A stretch of 64,000 bases of DNA from Duganella dendranthematis (lineage in GTDB: Bacteria > Pseudomonadota > Gammaproteobacteria > Burkholderiales > Burkholderiaceae_D): positions 5,084,001 through 5,148,000 of the forward strand of contig NZ_CP051684.1 in NCBI RefSeq assembly GCF_012849375.1. The letters are read 5' to 3'. The translations under genes and the position numbers were made by a program. The first letter of the stretch is position 1. Each line of letters starts with the position of its first letter. The notes under the pieces were generated by a model. That model had not been told where the DNA came from and ran no database searches. It saw only the letters and a program-made list of their open reading frames with translations. Shown here piece after piece: positions 45,580 to 54,378 of this stretch.

Positions 45580-47295
45580 TCAGGCGTCAAAACGCAGCAC
45601 GTAGTGGCCTGCCACGAGGTGATGGCCATGCGGCAGTTGGTAAGGCGCATCGCCGATACTGGCGACGAATTGCAGCTTGTCGTCCAGGTGATACAGCGAT
45701 TGCGTGGCGCTCTGGCGGGCGATGGTATAGCCCTTGGTCGTGGCTTCGAAGGTGAAAGCGTTGCGCGACAGGCCGATGCGGTCCGCACTGGCGTTGCCCG
45801 CGCCGTCTGCGCGCTTGAGGAAGCGCGGCGAGTCGAGCAGGCGCAAAGAGGCCAGCATCGGCGAGTTGCGGCCGAAGGTGAAGCGCACGCCGCTTGCCAC
45901 GCCGGCGCCGACTGGCTGGGCAAGGCAGATCACGGCGCGGTAGCGGTCCGCCATTTCTGGTGCGACGGCCAGCAGGCGCAGTGCGCGCGTATCGACCGGG
46001 GCGAAGGTGGCGGGGGCTTCGATGCGTTGGCGGCCTTCTGGTGTGCAGGCGTATAAATCGTCTGCGGCGTCGACCATCAGGCTGATGGCCGGTTGCGCGT
46101 CCGCCGACAGGGCCAGCGACTGATTAAACGGCAGCTCCAGCGCTTGCGCGCCAGTGTCGCGGTAGCGGCTCAGACGTGGCAAGGCCAGTGCCACGAGGCT
46201 GACGCGTTGCTGCGAGACCGGTGCATAGGTCGCGTCACTTTCGCCGGCACGGTTGGCCGGCTTATGACTGGCGGCCGGCACGGCGGTCAGGTCGATGGCG
46301 CCAGCGCCGCTGCGTGCGGAGAGGCCGATACCGCCGCCGTCTGCGGATGGGCGTGGCGCCAGGCCCGCGCGCATGCCAGCCGCCGCGCCGATGCCCATGC
46401 TGGCGACACCGCCCGCAGTAAGGACCGGTGCGCTGACTTCGGCGGCGGGTGGCGAAATGTCGCCGCCGGCCATCGCGTTGCTGCCCGCACCGGAGCGGCT
46501 TTGCCAGACCGCCGGACTGACGGCCGGCGTGGCGCTACCTGTATCGCTTTGGTGGCGAGGTCGCAGTGGGAATGCCGAGGTGCGGGCAATCTTCACCAGC
46601 AGCCGGCCGCCCTGCGGCTCGCGCAGCGATTTGACGGTGTAGTAGCCACTGCGCGGATCGTAGCGGCAATCGAACGCCTCTTTGGGACGCATCTGCACCA
46701 CCGGCGGTGCATCCGGACCATCGTTAAGAATTAGCAGCGCCGCATCCGGCCCAAACGGCCAGCCTTGCGCCACGGCGCTGGCCTCCGCGCCTTCGCCACC
46801 GATCAGTGCCAAACGCTGATTCGGGTACAGCGGGCACACCGGATGCCAGATCGCGCTGTCCCGCGACACGCTGACGTTGTACAAAATCTTCTCATCCGGC
46901 GCCGGCAAATACACGGCATGCCCGAACTTCACTTCGATTTCGCCCGGCGCCAGCGACGTCGCGCCGACCACGTCGTAGCGCACCTGGTCACTGCCCAGCA
47001 GATCGCCAAAATCCTTTTGATGCAGCGCAGCCAACGTCTCGGCAAGATCACGTGCGCGTGCGCCACGGGTCAGGTGGTAGTCATCGTCCACATCTTCCTG
47101 CGGCAGCACCAGCGTCACGTGCGAGAAGCAGCGGGTGGCGGCGCGGCCCTTGTGTTCGCGCGGGCTGCGCTCCAGCAGATCGCGCAGCAGCGGGCGGCGC
47201 GAGAACAGCGCCAGGCCCGGCGTCTGCCAGATTGCCTCGGCGTTGAATACGTCCGGAATGCGCCCCAGGACGGCGTGTTGAACATAGGTCGGCAT
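45580..47295 (-). CDS. Hypothetical protein with divergent C-terminal FHA-like domain
   Basis: 571 residues. The N-terminal 245 residues are an unassigned globular domain (FSHVTLVLPQEDVDDDYHL; VRYDVVGATSLAPGEIEVKFG; NQRLALIGGEGAEASA). A low-complexity Ala/Gly/Ser linker spans about 250-350. The last 100 residues read as an FHA-like sandwich: FTFGRNSPMLASLRLL, IGLSRNAFTFEA (SR kept, His of SRxHA lost), LPHGHHLVAGHYVLRF. The position between SEDS and SH3b and the order N-domain/linker/FHA recalls mycobacterial FhaA, though I cannot show homology of the N-domain. Three bases separate it from SEDS. Confidence 0.72.
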   Translation of the reverse strand: MPTYVQHAVLGRIPDVFNAEAIWQTPGLALFSRRPLLRDLLERSPREHKGRAATRCFSHVTLVLPQEDVDDDYHLTRGARARDLAETLAALHQKDFGDLLGSDQVRYDVVGATSLAPGEIEVKFGHAVYLPAPDEKILYNVSVSRDSAIWHPVCPLYPNQRLALIGGEGAEASAVAQGWPFGPDAALLILNDGPDAPPVVQMRPKEAFDCRYDPRSGYYTVKSLREPQGGRLLVKIARTSAFPLRPRHQSDTGSATPAVSPAVWQSRSGAGSNAMAGGDISPPAAEVSAPVLTAGGVASMGIGAAAGMRAGLAPRPSADGGGIGLSARSGAGAIDLTAVPAASHKPANRAGESDATYAPVSQQRVSLVALALPRLSRYRDTGAQALELPFNQSLALSADAQPAISLMVDAADDLYACTPEGRQRIEAPATFAPVDTRALRLLAVAPEMADRYRAVICLAQPVGAGVASGVRFTFGRNSPMLASLRLLDSPRFLKRADGAGNASADRIGLSRNAFTFEATTKGYTIARQSATQSLYHLDDKLQFVASIGDAPYQLPHGHHLVAGHYVLRFDA

Positions 47296-47298
47296 GAT

Positions 47299-49803
47299 TC
47301 AAACTCCTTCAGTAGATATCGCAACGAAGGTAAGCAGGGGGCAGAGGAAAAACAGCAGATGGCTGCCGCCGGCAGACAGAAAACTCATCGGCTGCCCCAT
47401 GATCGGGAAGATCGCCAGGTTGGTCCCCCACGACAGCAGGAAATGCGCCAGCACGAAGGCGCCGCCGCCGCACAGGGCGAAATAGCGGAAGCGTCCCAGC
47501 CAGGCTTGGCGGAAGTGGCGCGCGGCGGCGCCGCCGTGGTAGGCCTGCATGGCGGCGAATACTATCCCGGTCAGGAAGGCCGCCTGCACGGCCCACAGCA
47601 GCAGCCCGCCCAGCAGGCCGTGGCGGTTGACGAAGAAGGACGCCGCGAAGTCGTCCTGCACAGCGGGGATTTGCACCACGCTGCCGGCGGTCTGGCCCAG
47701 CGCGCGCAGGCCGAACCAGTGATCGGCGCCCAGCCAGCCGCCGTCACCGATGGCGCGGGCGCCCAGTAGCAGCTGTTGACCGGTGTGCGGATGCTCGGCA
47801 GGATTGAGCCAGACCAGGAAGCGGTCGGCGTAGAAGCCCCAGCGGATCAGGTCATCGGTGCCGACTACGCGCAGGTAGACCACAGCGCCCACCGCCAGCA
47901 AGGCGCCGCCGACCAGCACCGCGGACAGCAGACGATTGCCGGCGGCGATGGCGTAGGCCAGTCCCATGCCGGTGCTCCAGACCAGCAGCAGGATCAACGG
48001 CGAGAAGTCGTCCACCTGCACCAGCGCGAGGCCGAGCAATGCGAGGAACAGCAAGGCAGGGCCGATCAGTTGCAGCCAGCGCGCGCCATGGTCGACGAGC
48101 CGCTGCGGGCCGCTGTGCCAGTGGAAGCGCAACGCCAGGCAATGGGCGGTGAGGGCGGTCAGCGCCAGTTTGGCCAGTTCCACCGGTTGCAGGTCGAAGA
48201 CGCCGGTTTCGTCGCCCCACAGCACTTGGGCGGCCAAGGCGGTCAGCGCCACGGCGGCGAACAGTGCGAGTATCCATTCGATGGTGCGTTGTTGCAGGTG
48301 GATGCCGCGCGCCGCCTGGTGTTGTGCCCACAGACGCAGCAAGCCGCCAAGACCGGCGCCGATGGCCAGCATGGCGGCGCTTTTCTGGTAATAGCGCAGC
48401 CAGGAGGATTCCGGCGCGCCGAGGCCCAGTTCCAGTTGCGCCAGCAAGCCGGTGGCCAGCAGCACGGCGCCGGCGGCGGTGGCCAGCGTCAGGCGGCCGG
48501 GCAAGGAAATCCACAACAGCAGCGCGCTGGCGGCCAGCAGCATTGAGCAAGCGGCGGCAGGCGCGTAGCCGGCGCGTTGCGCGGTTAGCGCGATCAGGCC
48601 GAGCGCCAGCATGCCCGCCGTGGCTAGCAGGTTGCTGCCGCCCGCCACCTTTGCCGCCCAGGAGGTGGTTGCGGCGGCTTGGCGTGCGACGGCGCTGACG
48701 CCGCTGCAGACCACGCACAGGGCGATGCCGATCCAGAGCGTGTTGGCGTGGCCGCTGCTCCAGAGCGCGCGCTGCTGCCATTGCCAGTTCACTTGCTCCG
48801 GTTGTTTCAGTTCCGGCTCGGCGAACAGTTTGACGTGGCGGCTTGGTTGCAGCGTCAATTGGTTGCCGCTGGCGCTGATCTGGAAGCGCGTGTGGCCGAC
48901 CACGATGGCGTTGACGCCCTCCAGCGATGCTTCCTGCTTGCGCAAGTCGGTCTGCTTGCCGGCGCCGGTGACCAGCACCGCCGTGCGGTCGCCATCTGGA
49001 TTGCCGGCCGATAGCAGCAGGCGGCCGTTGATACGGCTAATCTGCGCGGCGCCCGGCGTTACTTGCGCCAGGCCGAGACGATTGTCGCAATACAGATTGC
49101 CGCCAAAGGTGAGCGGGCGGACGATGGTCAGCGGCATGATGCCGTTCCATGCTGCCAGCGCTTTGGATGCCAGGGGCGATTCCGGGCAGTTGGCTTGTTG
49201 GCGCCCGTCTCGGTACAGCGTGGCGCCGTCGTAGCGCCATTCGTGGCCGTCGCGCGTGAAGGTGACTTGGTCTGCATTGGCGGCGCGGATGTCGAAGACG
49301 GCGCCGTCGATCTGGAAGCGCTGCAGGTTCTGCATGGCGACGCTGCCCATGCGCTGTTCGGCCCCGTCGCGCAGCAGAACGACGTGGTTGCTGGTGCTGA
49401 GATTGCGCAGCAGCCAGCTGCCGCTGGCATCGCGGCGCAGCGAGAGGTGATTGCGGTCGGTTTGCGGTGCGGCCAGTTCGCGTTGGCCGAGGATGATGCT
49501 GTCGCCGGCCGGCAGGGTGACCGTGATTGCGTGGGGCAGCCAGGCAGCGGGTGCGCGCAACAAGGCCATCACCTGCAGGCAGGACAGGCCTGCCAGGATT
49601 GACAGCGTGACCGCAAGGCCGACGTTACGCGAGGCGACGCGCGCTGTGGCGTACAGCGCGCTGACCAAGGTGGCCAAGGTGCCGAAAGCGTCAGCCTGGC
49701 GGGGCATCAGGCGGCGCAGCAGCGGGCGGCGTGCGGAGCGACCTGCGGCTAGCGTGGTCGCGCGGCTGGCGGTGCCTCCGGATGCGTGAGAGGCGGCCAT
49801 CAT
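47299..49803 (-). CDS. SEDS (FtsW/RodA) glycosyltransferase with two FHA-like inserts
   Basis: 834 residues, over twice RodA length. A basic tail and one transmembrane helix (about 62-82) are followed by two beta-domains at about 93-175 and 228-312. Each looks FHA-like (ILGQREL, SLRRDASGSWLLRNLSTSN; AQISRINGRLLL, IVVGHTRFQI). From about 355 on there are some ten helices with SEDS signatures: QPVELAKL (539-546), VQDDFAASF (715-723, the catalytic-Asp loop) and GQPMSFLSAGGSHLL (803-817). SEDS proteins polymerise lipid II into glycan strands with a class B PBP, here probably the 24960-28310 product. The FE/EE pair after the catalytic loop is altered (VNRHG). It overlaps the kinase stop by 4 bases. 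Confidence 0.88.
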   Translation of the reverse strand: MMAASHASGGTASRATTLAAGRSARRPLLRRLMPRQADAFGTLATLVSALYATARVASRNVGLAVTLSILAGLSCLQVMALLRAPAAWLPHAITVTLPAGDSIILGQRELAAPQTDRNHLSLRRDASGSWLLRNLSTSNHVVLLRDGAEQRMGSVAMQNLQRFQIDGAVFDIRAANADQVTFTRDGHEWRYDGATLYRDGRQQANCPESPLASKALAAWNGIMPLTIVRPLTFGGNLYCDNRLGLAQVTPGAAQISRINGRLLLSAGNPDGDRTAVLVTGAGKQTDLRKQEASLEGVNAIVVGHTRFQISASGNQLTLQPSRHVKLFAEPELKQPEQVNWQWQQRALWSSGHANTLWIGIALCVVCSGVSAVARQAAATTSWAAKVAGGSNLLATAGMLALGLIALTAQRAGYAPAAACSMLLAASALLLWISLPGRLTLATAAGAVLLATGLLAQLELGLGAPESSWLRYYQKSAAMLAIGAGLGGLLRLWAQHQAARGIHLQQRTIEWILALFAAVALTALAAQVLWGDETGVFDLQPVELAKLALTALTAHCLALRFHWHSGPQRLVDHGARWLQLIGPALLFLALLGLALVQVDDFSPLILLLVWSTGMGLAYAIAAGNRLLSAVLVGGALLAVGAVVYLRVVGTDDLIRWGFYADRFLVWLNPAEHPHTGQQLLLGARAIGDGGWLGADHWFGLRALGQTAGSVVQIPAVQDDFAASFFVNRHGLLGGLLLWAVQAAFLTGIVFAAMQAYHGGAAARHFRQAWLGRFRYFALCGGGAFVLAHFLLSWGTNLAIFPIMGQPMSFLSAGGSHLLFFLCPLLTFVAISTEGV

Positions 49804-50837
49804 GCCACCTGCAAGGTTTGCCAGCCATTGATGGCGGAAGGCCGGCGCATGGCCAGCACCGGATCAACCGCATCGAATGCGCCACGCGCTGGCTTGACGC
49901 CCTGGATCGCATTCAGCATGCGGCTGATCTGGAGTGCGTGGCGCGGACGTTTGGCAGGATCGATTTGCAGCAAGGTGCGCAGCAGTTCCAGCGCCGCATC
50001 GCGCCTGTCGGAGGGGATGGCAGCGGCAAAGCGATCCTCTTCGCTCGCGTGTAATGCGGCTGGAATCTCGCCGCCATGCATGCCGCGCAGCAGATTAGCG
50101 CCGGCCACGTGATGCTCGCGATACGCTTGCCCGCAATCGCTGCAAAAACGCAGCGGCGTGCCGCTGGTCACTAGGAAGTACAGCAACGCGCCCAGCGAGA
50201 AGTAATCGCTGCGCGGACCGGTGGCGTAACCGCCGCCATCGGCCGGAAAGAACTGTTCCGGCGCCTGCCAGTTGGCGGTGCCGGCGTAGGAGTGCGCTTG
50301 CAGGCTGCCCAATTCGCGGTTGGTGCCGAAATCGGCCAGCTTGACGGTATGCAGATGCGGATCGAGCAGCACATTGGCCGGCTTCAGATCCAGATATCGC
50401 CAGCCGTATTGGTGGACCTTGGCCAGCGCCTGATTGATTTGCGCGATCCAGCCCAGCGCCTGCGCCAGCGGCACGGTTTCGGCACGGCTTTTAAGTGCGA
50501 CCATGTGCTTGCCCAGGTCTGAGCCCATCAGCTCCAGCGCCAGTACCGGCAGGCCGTCGTGCCAGCCGCTATCCAGCAGTCTGACGATATGCCGTTCGTC
50601 CCACGGCTCCAGCGACTGGAGGAAGGCGATTTCGTTATTGGCGCTGGTGGTCCAGCGCGCGCGCTGGGCGGGCAGAGCGCGCGTCATCTGCTCCTGGTTG
50701 ATTAGCTTGATGGCGACGTCGCGCGTGGCCTGCGGCCCGCTGGCGCGCCAGATGATGCCGTAGGCCGATCCACCGATCTGCTCGCGCAGCCGGTAGTGGC
50801 CCAGTTCCAAAGCGATGATTGCGTCTGCTGTTGTCAT
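49800..50837 (-). CDS. Ser/Thr protein kinase, non-HRD type
   Basis: 345 residues. Gly loop IGGSAYGIIW, Lys44 in VAIK, catalytic loop Y148-L149-D150-LKPAN155 and D169-F170-G171, then TANWQAPEQ (APE region). The catalytic Asp and metal ligands are intact but HRD is replaced by YLD, so regulation by activation-loop phosphorylation is unlikely. A CSDCGQAYREHH insertion near residues 232-243 could bind zinc. No transmembrane helix, unlike PknA/PknB. It is the first gene of the minus-strand operon with SEDS, FHA-like, SH3b, PP2C and FHA genes, and begins about 40 bases after a terminator. Confidence 0.9.
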   Translation of the reverse strand: MTTADAIIALELGHYRLREQIGGSAYGIIWRASGPQATRDVAIKLINQEQMTRALPAQRARWTTSANNEIAFLQSLEPWDERHIVRLLDSGWHDGLPVLALELMGSDLGKHMVALKSRAETVPLAQALGWIAQINQALAKVHQYGWRYLDLKPANVLLDPHLHTVKLADFGTNRELGSLQAHSYAGTANWQAPEQFFPADGGGYATGPRSDYFSLGALLYFLVTSGTPLRFCSDCGQAYREHHVAGANLLRGMHGGEIPAALHASEEDRFAAAIPSDRRDAALELLRTLLQIDPAKRPRHALQISRMLNAIQGVKPARGAFDAVDPVLAMRRPSAINGWQTLQVA

Positions 50838-50873
50838 GTTTCCCCCCGTCGCAGCAAACTAGCGGAGGGAATG

Positions 50874-50897
50874 AAAAAAGCCCCGACGCGTCGGGGC
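50874..50897 (-). terminator. Intrinsic terminator of the glycine-zipper gene
   Basis: GCCCCGACGCGTCGGGGC at 50880-50897 is a perfect stem. On the minus strand it is followed by TTTTTT (50879-50874). It lies 25 bases after the glycine-zipper stop and just upstream of the kinase operon, insulating the two. Confidence 0.9.
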
Positions 50898-50922
50898 TTC
50901 GCAGACTAAGGTAGACTAAAAA

Positions 50923-51351
50923 TCAACGATCCCAGCGATCGCGGTGACGGTGCTCCCAGCGCTCTTCGCGGTATTCGCGATAGTATGGGCGGGCTGGTTC
51001 AACGTACACTACGCGTGGTGGCGGCTGGTAGTAGCGTGGAGGCGGCGCGTAATACACCGGCGCTGGACGCTCATAGTAACCCGGGGCTGGCTGCGAGTAC
51101 ACGCGGGTCTCGACATAGCCACGGCCACCGCCGCGATAGTAACGGTCATCGTTGGTGCGGATGCTGTTACCCACCGCCGCGCCAAGTACGCCGCCGACGA
51201 TGGCGCCATCGCGGCCGCCGGTGCTATTGCCGATTGCAGCGCCTACCACAGCGCCGGCCACCGTGTTGAAATCACGGTCGCCTGCGAAGGCCGACGACGA
51301 TACTGCTGCAGTGGCCAGTAACGCTACACCCATCATTTTTTTGCTCAACAT
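50923..51351 (-). CDS. Glycine-zipper 2TM envelope protein
   Basis: 142 residues. Signal peptide (MMGVALLATAAVSSSAFA), then a glycine zipper (TVAGAVVGAAIGNSTGG; AIVGGVLGAAVGNS) like the Rick_17kDa/SlyB-type outer membrane proteins. A Pro/Tyr/Arg-rich tail (RPAPVYYAPPPRYYQPPPR) ends the protein. AAGGGG precedes the ATG. Probably an outer-membrane-associated structural protein; no lipobox Cys is present. Confidence 0.85.
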   Translation of the reverse strand: MLSKKMMGVALLATAAVSSSAFAGDRDFNTVAGAVVGAAIGNSTGGRDGAIVGGVLGAAVGNSIRTNDDRYYRGGGRGYVETRVYSQPAPGYYERPAPVYYAPPPRYYQPPPRVVYVEPARPYYREYREERWEHRHRDRWDR

Positions 51352-51485
51352 GGTAATTCCCCTTGCTGTGGCGCGGATCAGAATGATTCGTTGGCCAGTG
51401 ATTCCACTATACCTCTCCTAAATGTAATTTCCATGTCTTATACAGATGCTTACAAACGGACCTCGCTGGTAATGGCTTGTAACAT

Positions 51486-52043
51486 TTAGACAGATATGGA
51501 AAGACGGCGCGCCTCCCATTCGGGACGCAGCAGGCTAAACACCACCACGTCCTGGTAGCGGCCGTTGATAAAGAAGGCGTGGCGCAGCGTGCCTTCCGGC
51601 TGAAAGCCGCATTTTTGCGCGACCCGCACCGATGCCACGTTCTCCGGCGCCGACAGCAGCTCCAGCCGCTGGTACTGGTAGACGCTGAACAGATAATCGA
51701 CCATCAACTGGCACGCCTCGGTTACATATCCGCGCCCGGAAAGCTTGGTATCGAACAGGCGATAGCCGATTTCGCGCGTGGTTGGCGTGCGGCTCTTGAA
51801 GTGGGTGATGACGCCGATGATGTGGTGCAGCGCGTCTTCGATGACAAACAGTTCACTGTCTTCGGTGACGAAGCCGTTCTGCATGAACTCCTTGCGCATG
51901 GTTTCCGGCGACTTGAAGTGCGTGGAAAAGTAGTCGCCGCGTGACGGCAGGTCGTTGACCAGCGCGATGAAGGTGTTCAGGTCTGTGGTGAGCAGATGGC
52001 GTACGGTGCAAAGTGAACCCTTGAGCATAGACGCTTTCTTCAT
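51486..52043 (-). CDS. RimJ/RimL-like GNAT acetyltransferase
   Basis: 185 residues. The fold and motifs fit ribosomal-protein-acetyltransferase-like GNATs (RimJ/RimL, YjcK/YdaF): EIGYRLFDTKLSGRGYVTEA (acetyl-CoA loop), RLELLSAPENVASVRVAQKC and GFQPEGTLRHAFF. Whether it modifies ribosomal proteins, an antibiotic or a metabolite is unknown. The ATG at 52028 is an alternative start. Divergent from the M28 peptidase gene. Confidence 0.86.
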   Translation of the reverse strand: MKKASMLKGSLCTVRHLLTTDLNTFIALVNDLPSRGDYFSTHFKSPETMRKEFMQNGFVTEDSELFVIEDALHHIIGVITHFKSRTPTTREIGYRLFDTKLSGRGYVTEACQLMVDYLFSVYQYQRLELLSAPENVASVRVAQKCGFQPEGTLRHAFFINGRYQDVVVFSLLRPEWEARRLSISV

Positions 52044-52164
52044 GCAGTTGAACGTACATGGTAGAGCAAGCGCGATAGCAAATCAATATGAATGACAAGA
52101 GCGTCATGATGGGGTATTGTTTAAGACGATCTTGCTACCCAACCTTTACCACTACAGGAACCGC

Positions 52165-53595
52165 ATGAAATCCGTCTTCAAGAAATCCCTGTCGCTGACC
52201 GTCCTGGCCAGCAGCCTGTTAAGCCTTGGCGCCAGCGCCGCACCTGCCAACGATCCGGCCACGCTGGGCCAGATCCGCGACAGCGCCATGAACAGTGACT
52301 GGGCCTACGAGCGCCTTGCCGACCTGACCGACTTGGTAGGTCCGCGCCTGTCCGGCTCCGTCGGCGCGCAGGCGGCGGTGGAACAGGTGTCTGCTGCGAT
52401 GCGCAAGCTGGGCGCCAAAGTCACGCTGCAACCTGTCAAGGTGCCGCACTGGGTGCGTGGCGAGGAGAAGGCGGAAGTAGTGGAATACGCCGGCCGTCCC
52501 AACGGTGTGACGCAAAAAGTGGTGCTCACCGCCCTGGGTGGCTCGGGCGCCACGCCGGCCGCCGGCCTGACCGCGCCGGTGATCGTGGTGCACAGCTTTG
52601 AGGAATTGAAGGCCAAAGGCGCGCAGGTCAAGGGCAGTATCGTGCTGTTCGACGTCGCCTTCGACCAGGAGATGGCTGATCGCGGCCAGGCCGGTCCGGC
52701 CTACGGCGCAGGTTCGCGCATCCGTACCCAGGGCCCGCGCCTGGCGGCGGAAATGGGCGCGGCGGCAGCGCTGGTGCGCTCGGTCGGCGGCGCCAACTAC
52801 CGTATCGCCCACACCGGCGCCACAGGCCTGGTCGATGGCGCGCGCATTCCCGCCGCTGCCGTCACGGCGGAAGATGCGATGCTGATGAGCCGTCTGTCGG
52901 CGCGCGGTCCGTTGAAACTCCATCTGACGCTGACCCCGCAAACGCTGCCGGACGCCGACAGCTTCAACGTCATCGCCGACTGGCCGGGCACCGACAAGGC
53001 GGACGAAGTGGTGATCGTCTCCGGTCACCTGGATTCCTGGGATCTGGCCACCGGCGCGCACGATGATGGCACCGGCGTGGCCGGCGCCATGGGCGTGATC
53101 GAAACGCTGAAAAAGCTCGACCTGCATCCGCGCCGCACCATCCGCGTGATCGCCTGGATGAACGAGGAAAACGGCACCCGTGGCGGCAAGGCCTACTTTG
53201 AAGCCAACAAGGACAAGCTGGATAAACACTTCGCCGCGATTGAATCCGATGAAGGCGGCGGCCGTCCGTTCGGCTTCATCGCCAGCGTCACGCCGCAGAT
53301 GGTGAAGTACTTCGCGCCGTTGAAAACCGCGCTCGATCCGATCGGCGCGGGCGTGTTCCAGCGCCATGACCAGGCTGCCGGCGCCGATATCGGCCCGCTG
53401 GAGCGCGCCGGCGTGCCGTCGTTCCAGCCGCTGGTGGACGCCAGCTTCTACTTCAGCTACCACCACACGCCGGCCGATACGCTGGACAAGGTCAGCCCGC
53501 TGGAACTGAAGCGTCACGTGGCGGTCATGACTTCGCTCAGCTGGTTCCTCGCCAATATGGATGAGAACATCGGCCGCGTCGCCAAGACGGATTAA
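52165..53595 (+). CDS. Exported M28-family aminopeptidase
   Basis: About 476 residues from the ATG at 52165 (CAGGAACC upstream). Signal peptide ends LGASA. A PA-type insert (GSIVLFDVAF) precedes the zinc peptidase domain. The co-catalytic metal ligands are visible: SGHLDSWD (His), AHDDGTG (Asp), NEENGTRG (catalytic Glu and ligand Glu), IESDEGG (Asp) and YHHTPADT (His). Likely releases N-terminal residues from peptides in the periplasm or outside. Similar to plasma glutamate carboxypeptidase-like M28 enzymes. Confidence 0.92.
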   Translation: MKSVFKKSLSLTVLASSLLSLGASAAPANDPATLGQIRDSAMNSDWAYERLADLTDLVGPRLSGSVGAQAAVEQVSAAMRKLGAKVTLQPVKVPHWVRGEEKAEVVEYAGRPNGVTQKVVLTALGGSGATPAAGLTAPVIVVHSFEELKAKGAQVKGSIVLFDVAFDQEMADRGQAGPAYGAGSRIRTQGPRLAAEMGAAAALVRSVGGANYRIAHTGATGLVDGARIPAAAVTAEDAMLMSRLSARGPLKLHLTLTPQTLPDADSFNVIADWPGTDKADEVVIVSGHLDSWDLATGAHDDGTGVAGAMGVIETLKKLDLHPRRTIRVIAWMNEENGTRGGKAYFEANKDKLDKHFAAIESDEGGGRPFGFIASVTPQMVKYFAPLKTALDPIGAGVFQRHDQAAGADIGPLERAGVPSFQPLVDASFYFSYHHTPADTLDKVSPLELKRHVAVMTSLSWFLANMDENIGRVAKTD

Positions 53596-53653
53596 GACGT
53601 GCGCCGGATTTAGGCAGTCCGTGATAGCCTTCTGACTCAATAAGGAGGCCATC

Positions 53654-53893
53654 ATGGACAAGCTGCATTACAAAGGATGGGACATCATTCCGACCGCGCT
53701 GCCGACCAGCGACCAGAAATGGACCGCTAGTTGCGATCTGGCGCGTGTGAACGCCGACGGCGAGCAGGTATTCGAGGGCGCGACCATGCAGTTTGTGCGC
53801 GACATGAAGGAAGACGCCATCGCTGCCGCCTGCGACGAGGCGGTGGTCCAGATCGATAACATCATCGCCAATCCGCTGGTGCGGATGGCCTGA
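53654..53893 (+). CDS. Small hypothetical protein
   Basis: 79 residues after a very strong AAGGAGGCC ribosome-binding site. Starts MDKLHYKGWDIIPTALPTSD with a beta-type first half and a helical second half (MKEDAIAAACDEAVVQIDNI). This pattern (KGWDI, later DAIAAACDEA) is a small cytoplasmic protein type I have no name for. Single gene between the peptidase and the copper group. Confidence 0.6.
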   Translation: MDKLHYKGWDIIPTALPTSDQKWTASCDLARVNADGEQVFEGATMQFVRDMKEDAIAAACDEAVVQIDNIIANPLVRMA

Positions 53894-53928
53894 TTACCCG
53901 TGCTTGCGGCTTGTGATAACATAGCCGT

Positions 53929-54318
53929 ATGACTGTCTTGCTCCGATCTCTCGTCGTTTGGCTGATGCTGCTGGCGCTCCCGTATCAGGGATACGCTTCG
54001 GCGCAGATGCTGCTGTGCGTCGCGCCTGCGACCGCCGAAGAGACGTCGATGACCATGCCAGCCGGTCCGCATGACCATGCGGCCATGATGGCGGCGCAGG
54101 CCAAGGCCGATCACCATCAACATGACGGTTCATCCTCCCACACCACCATGAAGTGCAGCGGCTCCGCATGCTGCGCGGCTGCGGCGCCGGTATTGGCGCT
54201 GGAAGTGGCCGCGCCGGCATTGCCATCGGCGTCGCGCGCCATTCCGTTCTATTCCGATTTCCTCCCTGCGGTCGACCTGGCCCACCCTGAACGTCCCCCT
54301 CAAGGCCTGCACGCCTGA
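53929..54318 (+). CDS. Exported His/Met-rich protein, putative copper-binding
   Basis: 129 residues with a signal peptide (LLRSLVVWLMLLALPYQGYA). The mature part has HDHAAMMAAQ, DHHQHDG and a CSGSACC cluster with many Met and His, a composition expected for periplasmic Cu(I)/Cu(II) binding. It is 60 bases upstream of a TolC-like lipoprotein and a multicopper oxidase, supporting a copper-handling role similar to the small leader proteins of cop operons. No specific family is assigned. Confidence 0.62.
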   Translation: MTVLLRSLVVWLMLLALPYQGYASAQMLLCVAPATAEETSMTMPAGPHDHAAMMAAQAKADHHQHDGSSSHTTMKCSGSACCAAAAPVLALEVAAPALPSASRAIPFYSDFLPAVDLAHPERPPQGLHA

Positions 54319-54378
54319 TCACACGACAGCTCCGTCTGCGAGCTGGGTATTTCATAACGATTCTTGAGGTAAGAGGAC

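Noticed and set aside
42361..50837. Kinase/phosphatase/FHA genes considered as a type VI secretion regulatory set (PpkA-PppA-Fha)
   Set aside because: No tss, hcp, vgrG or clpV genes are present, whereas SEDS and PBP genes are.
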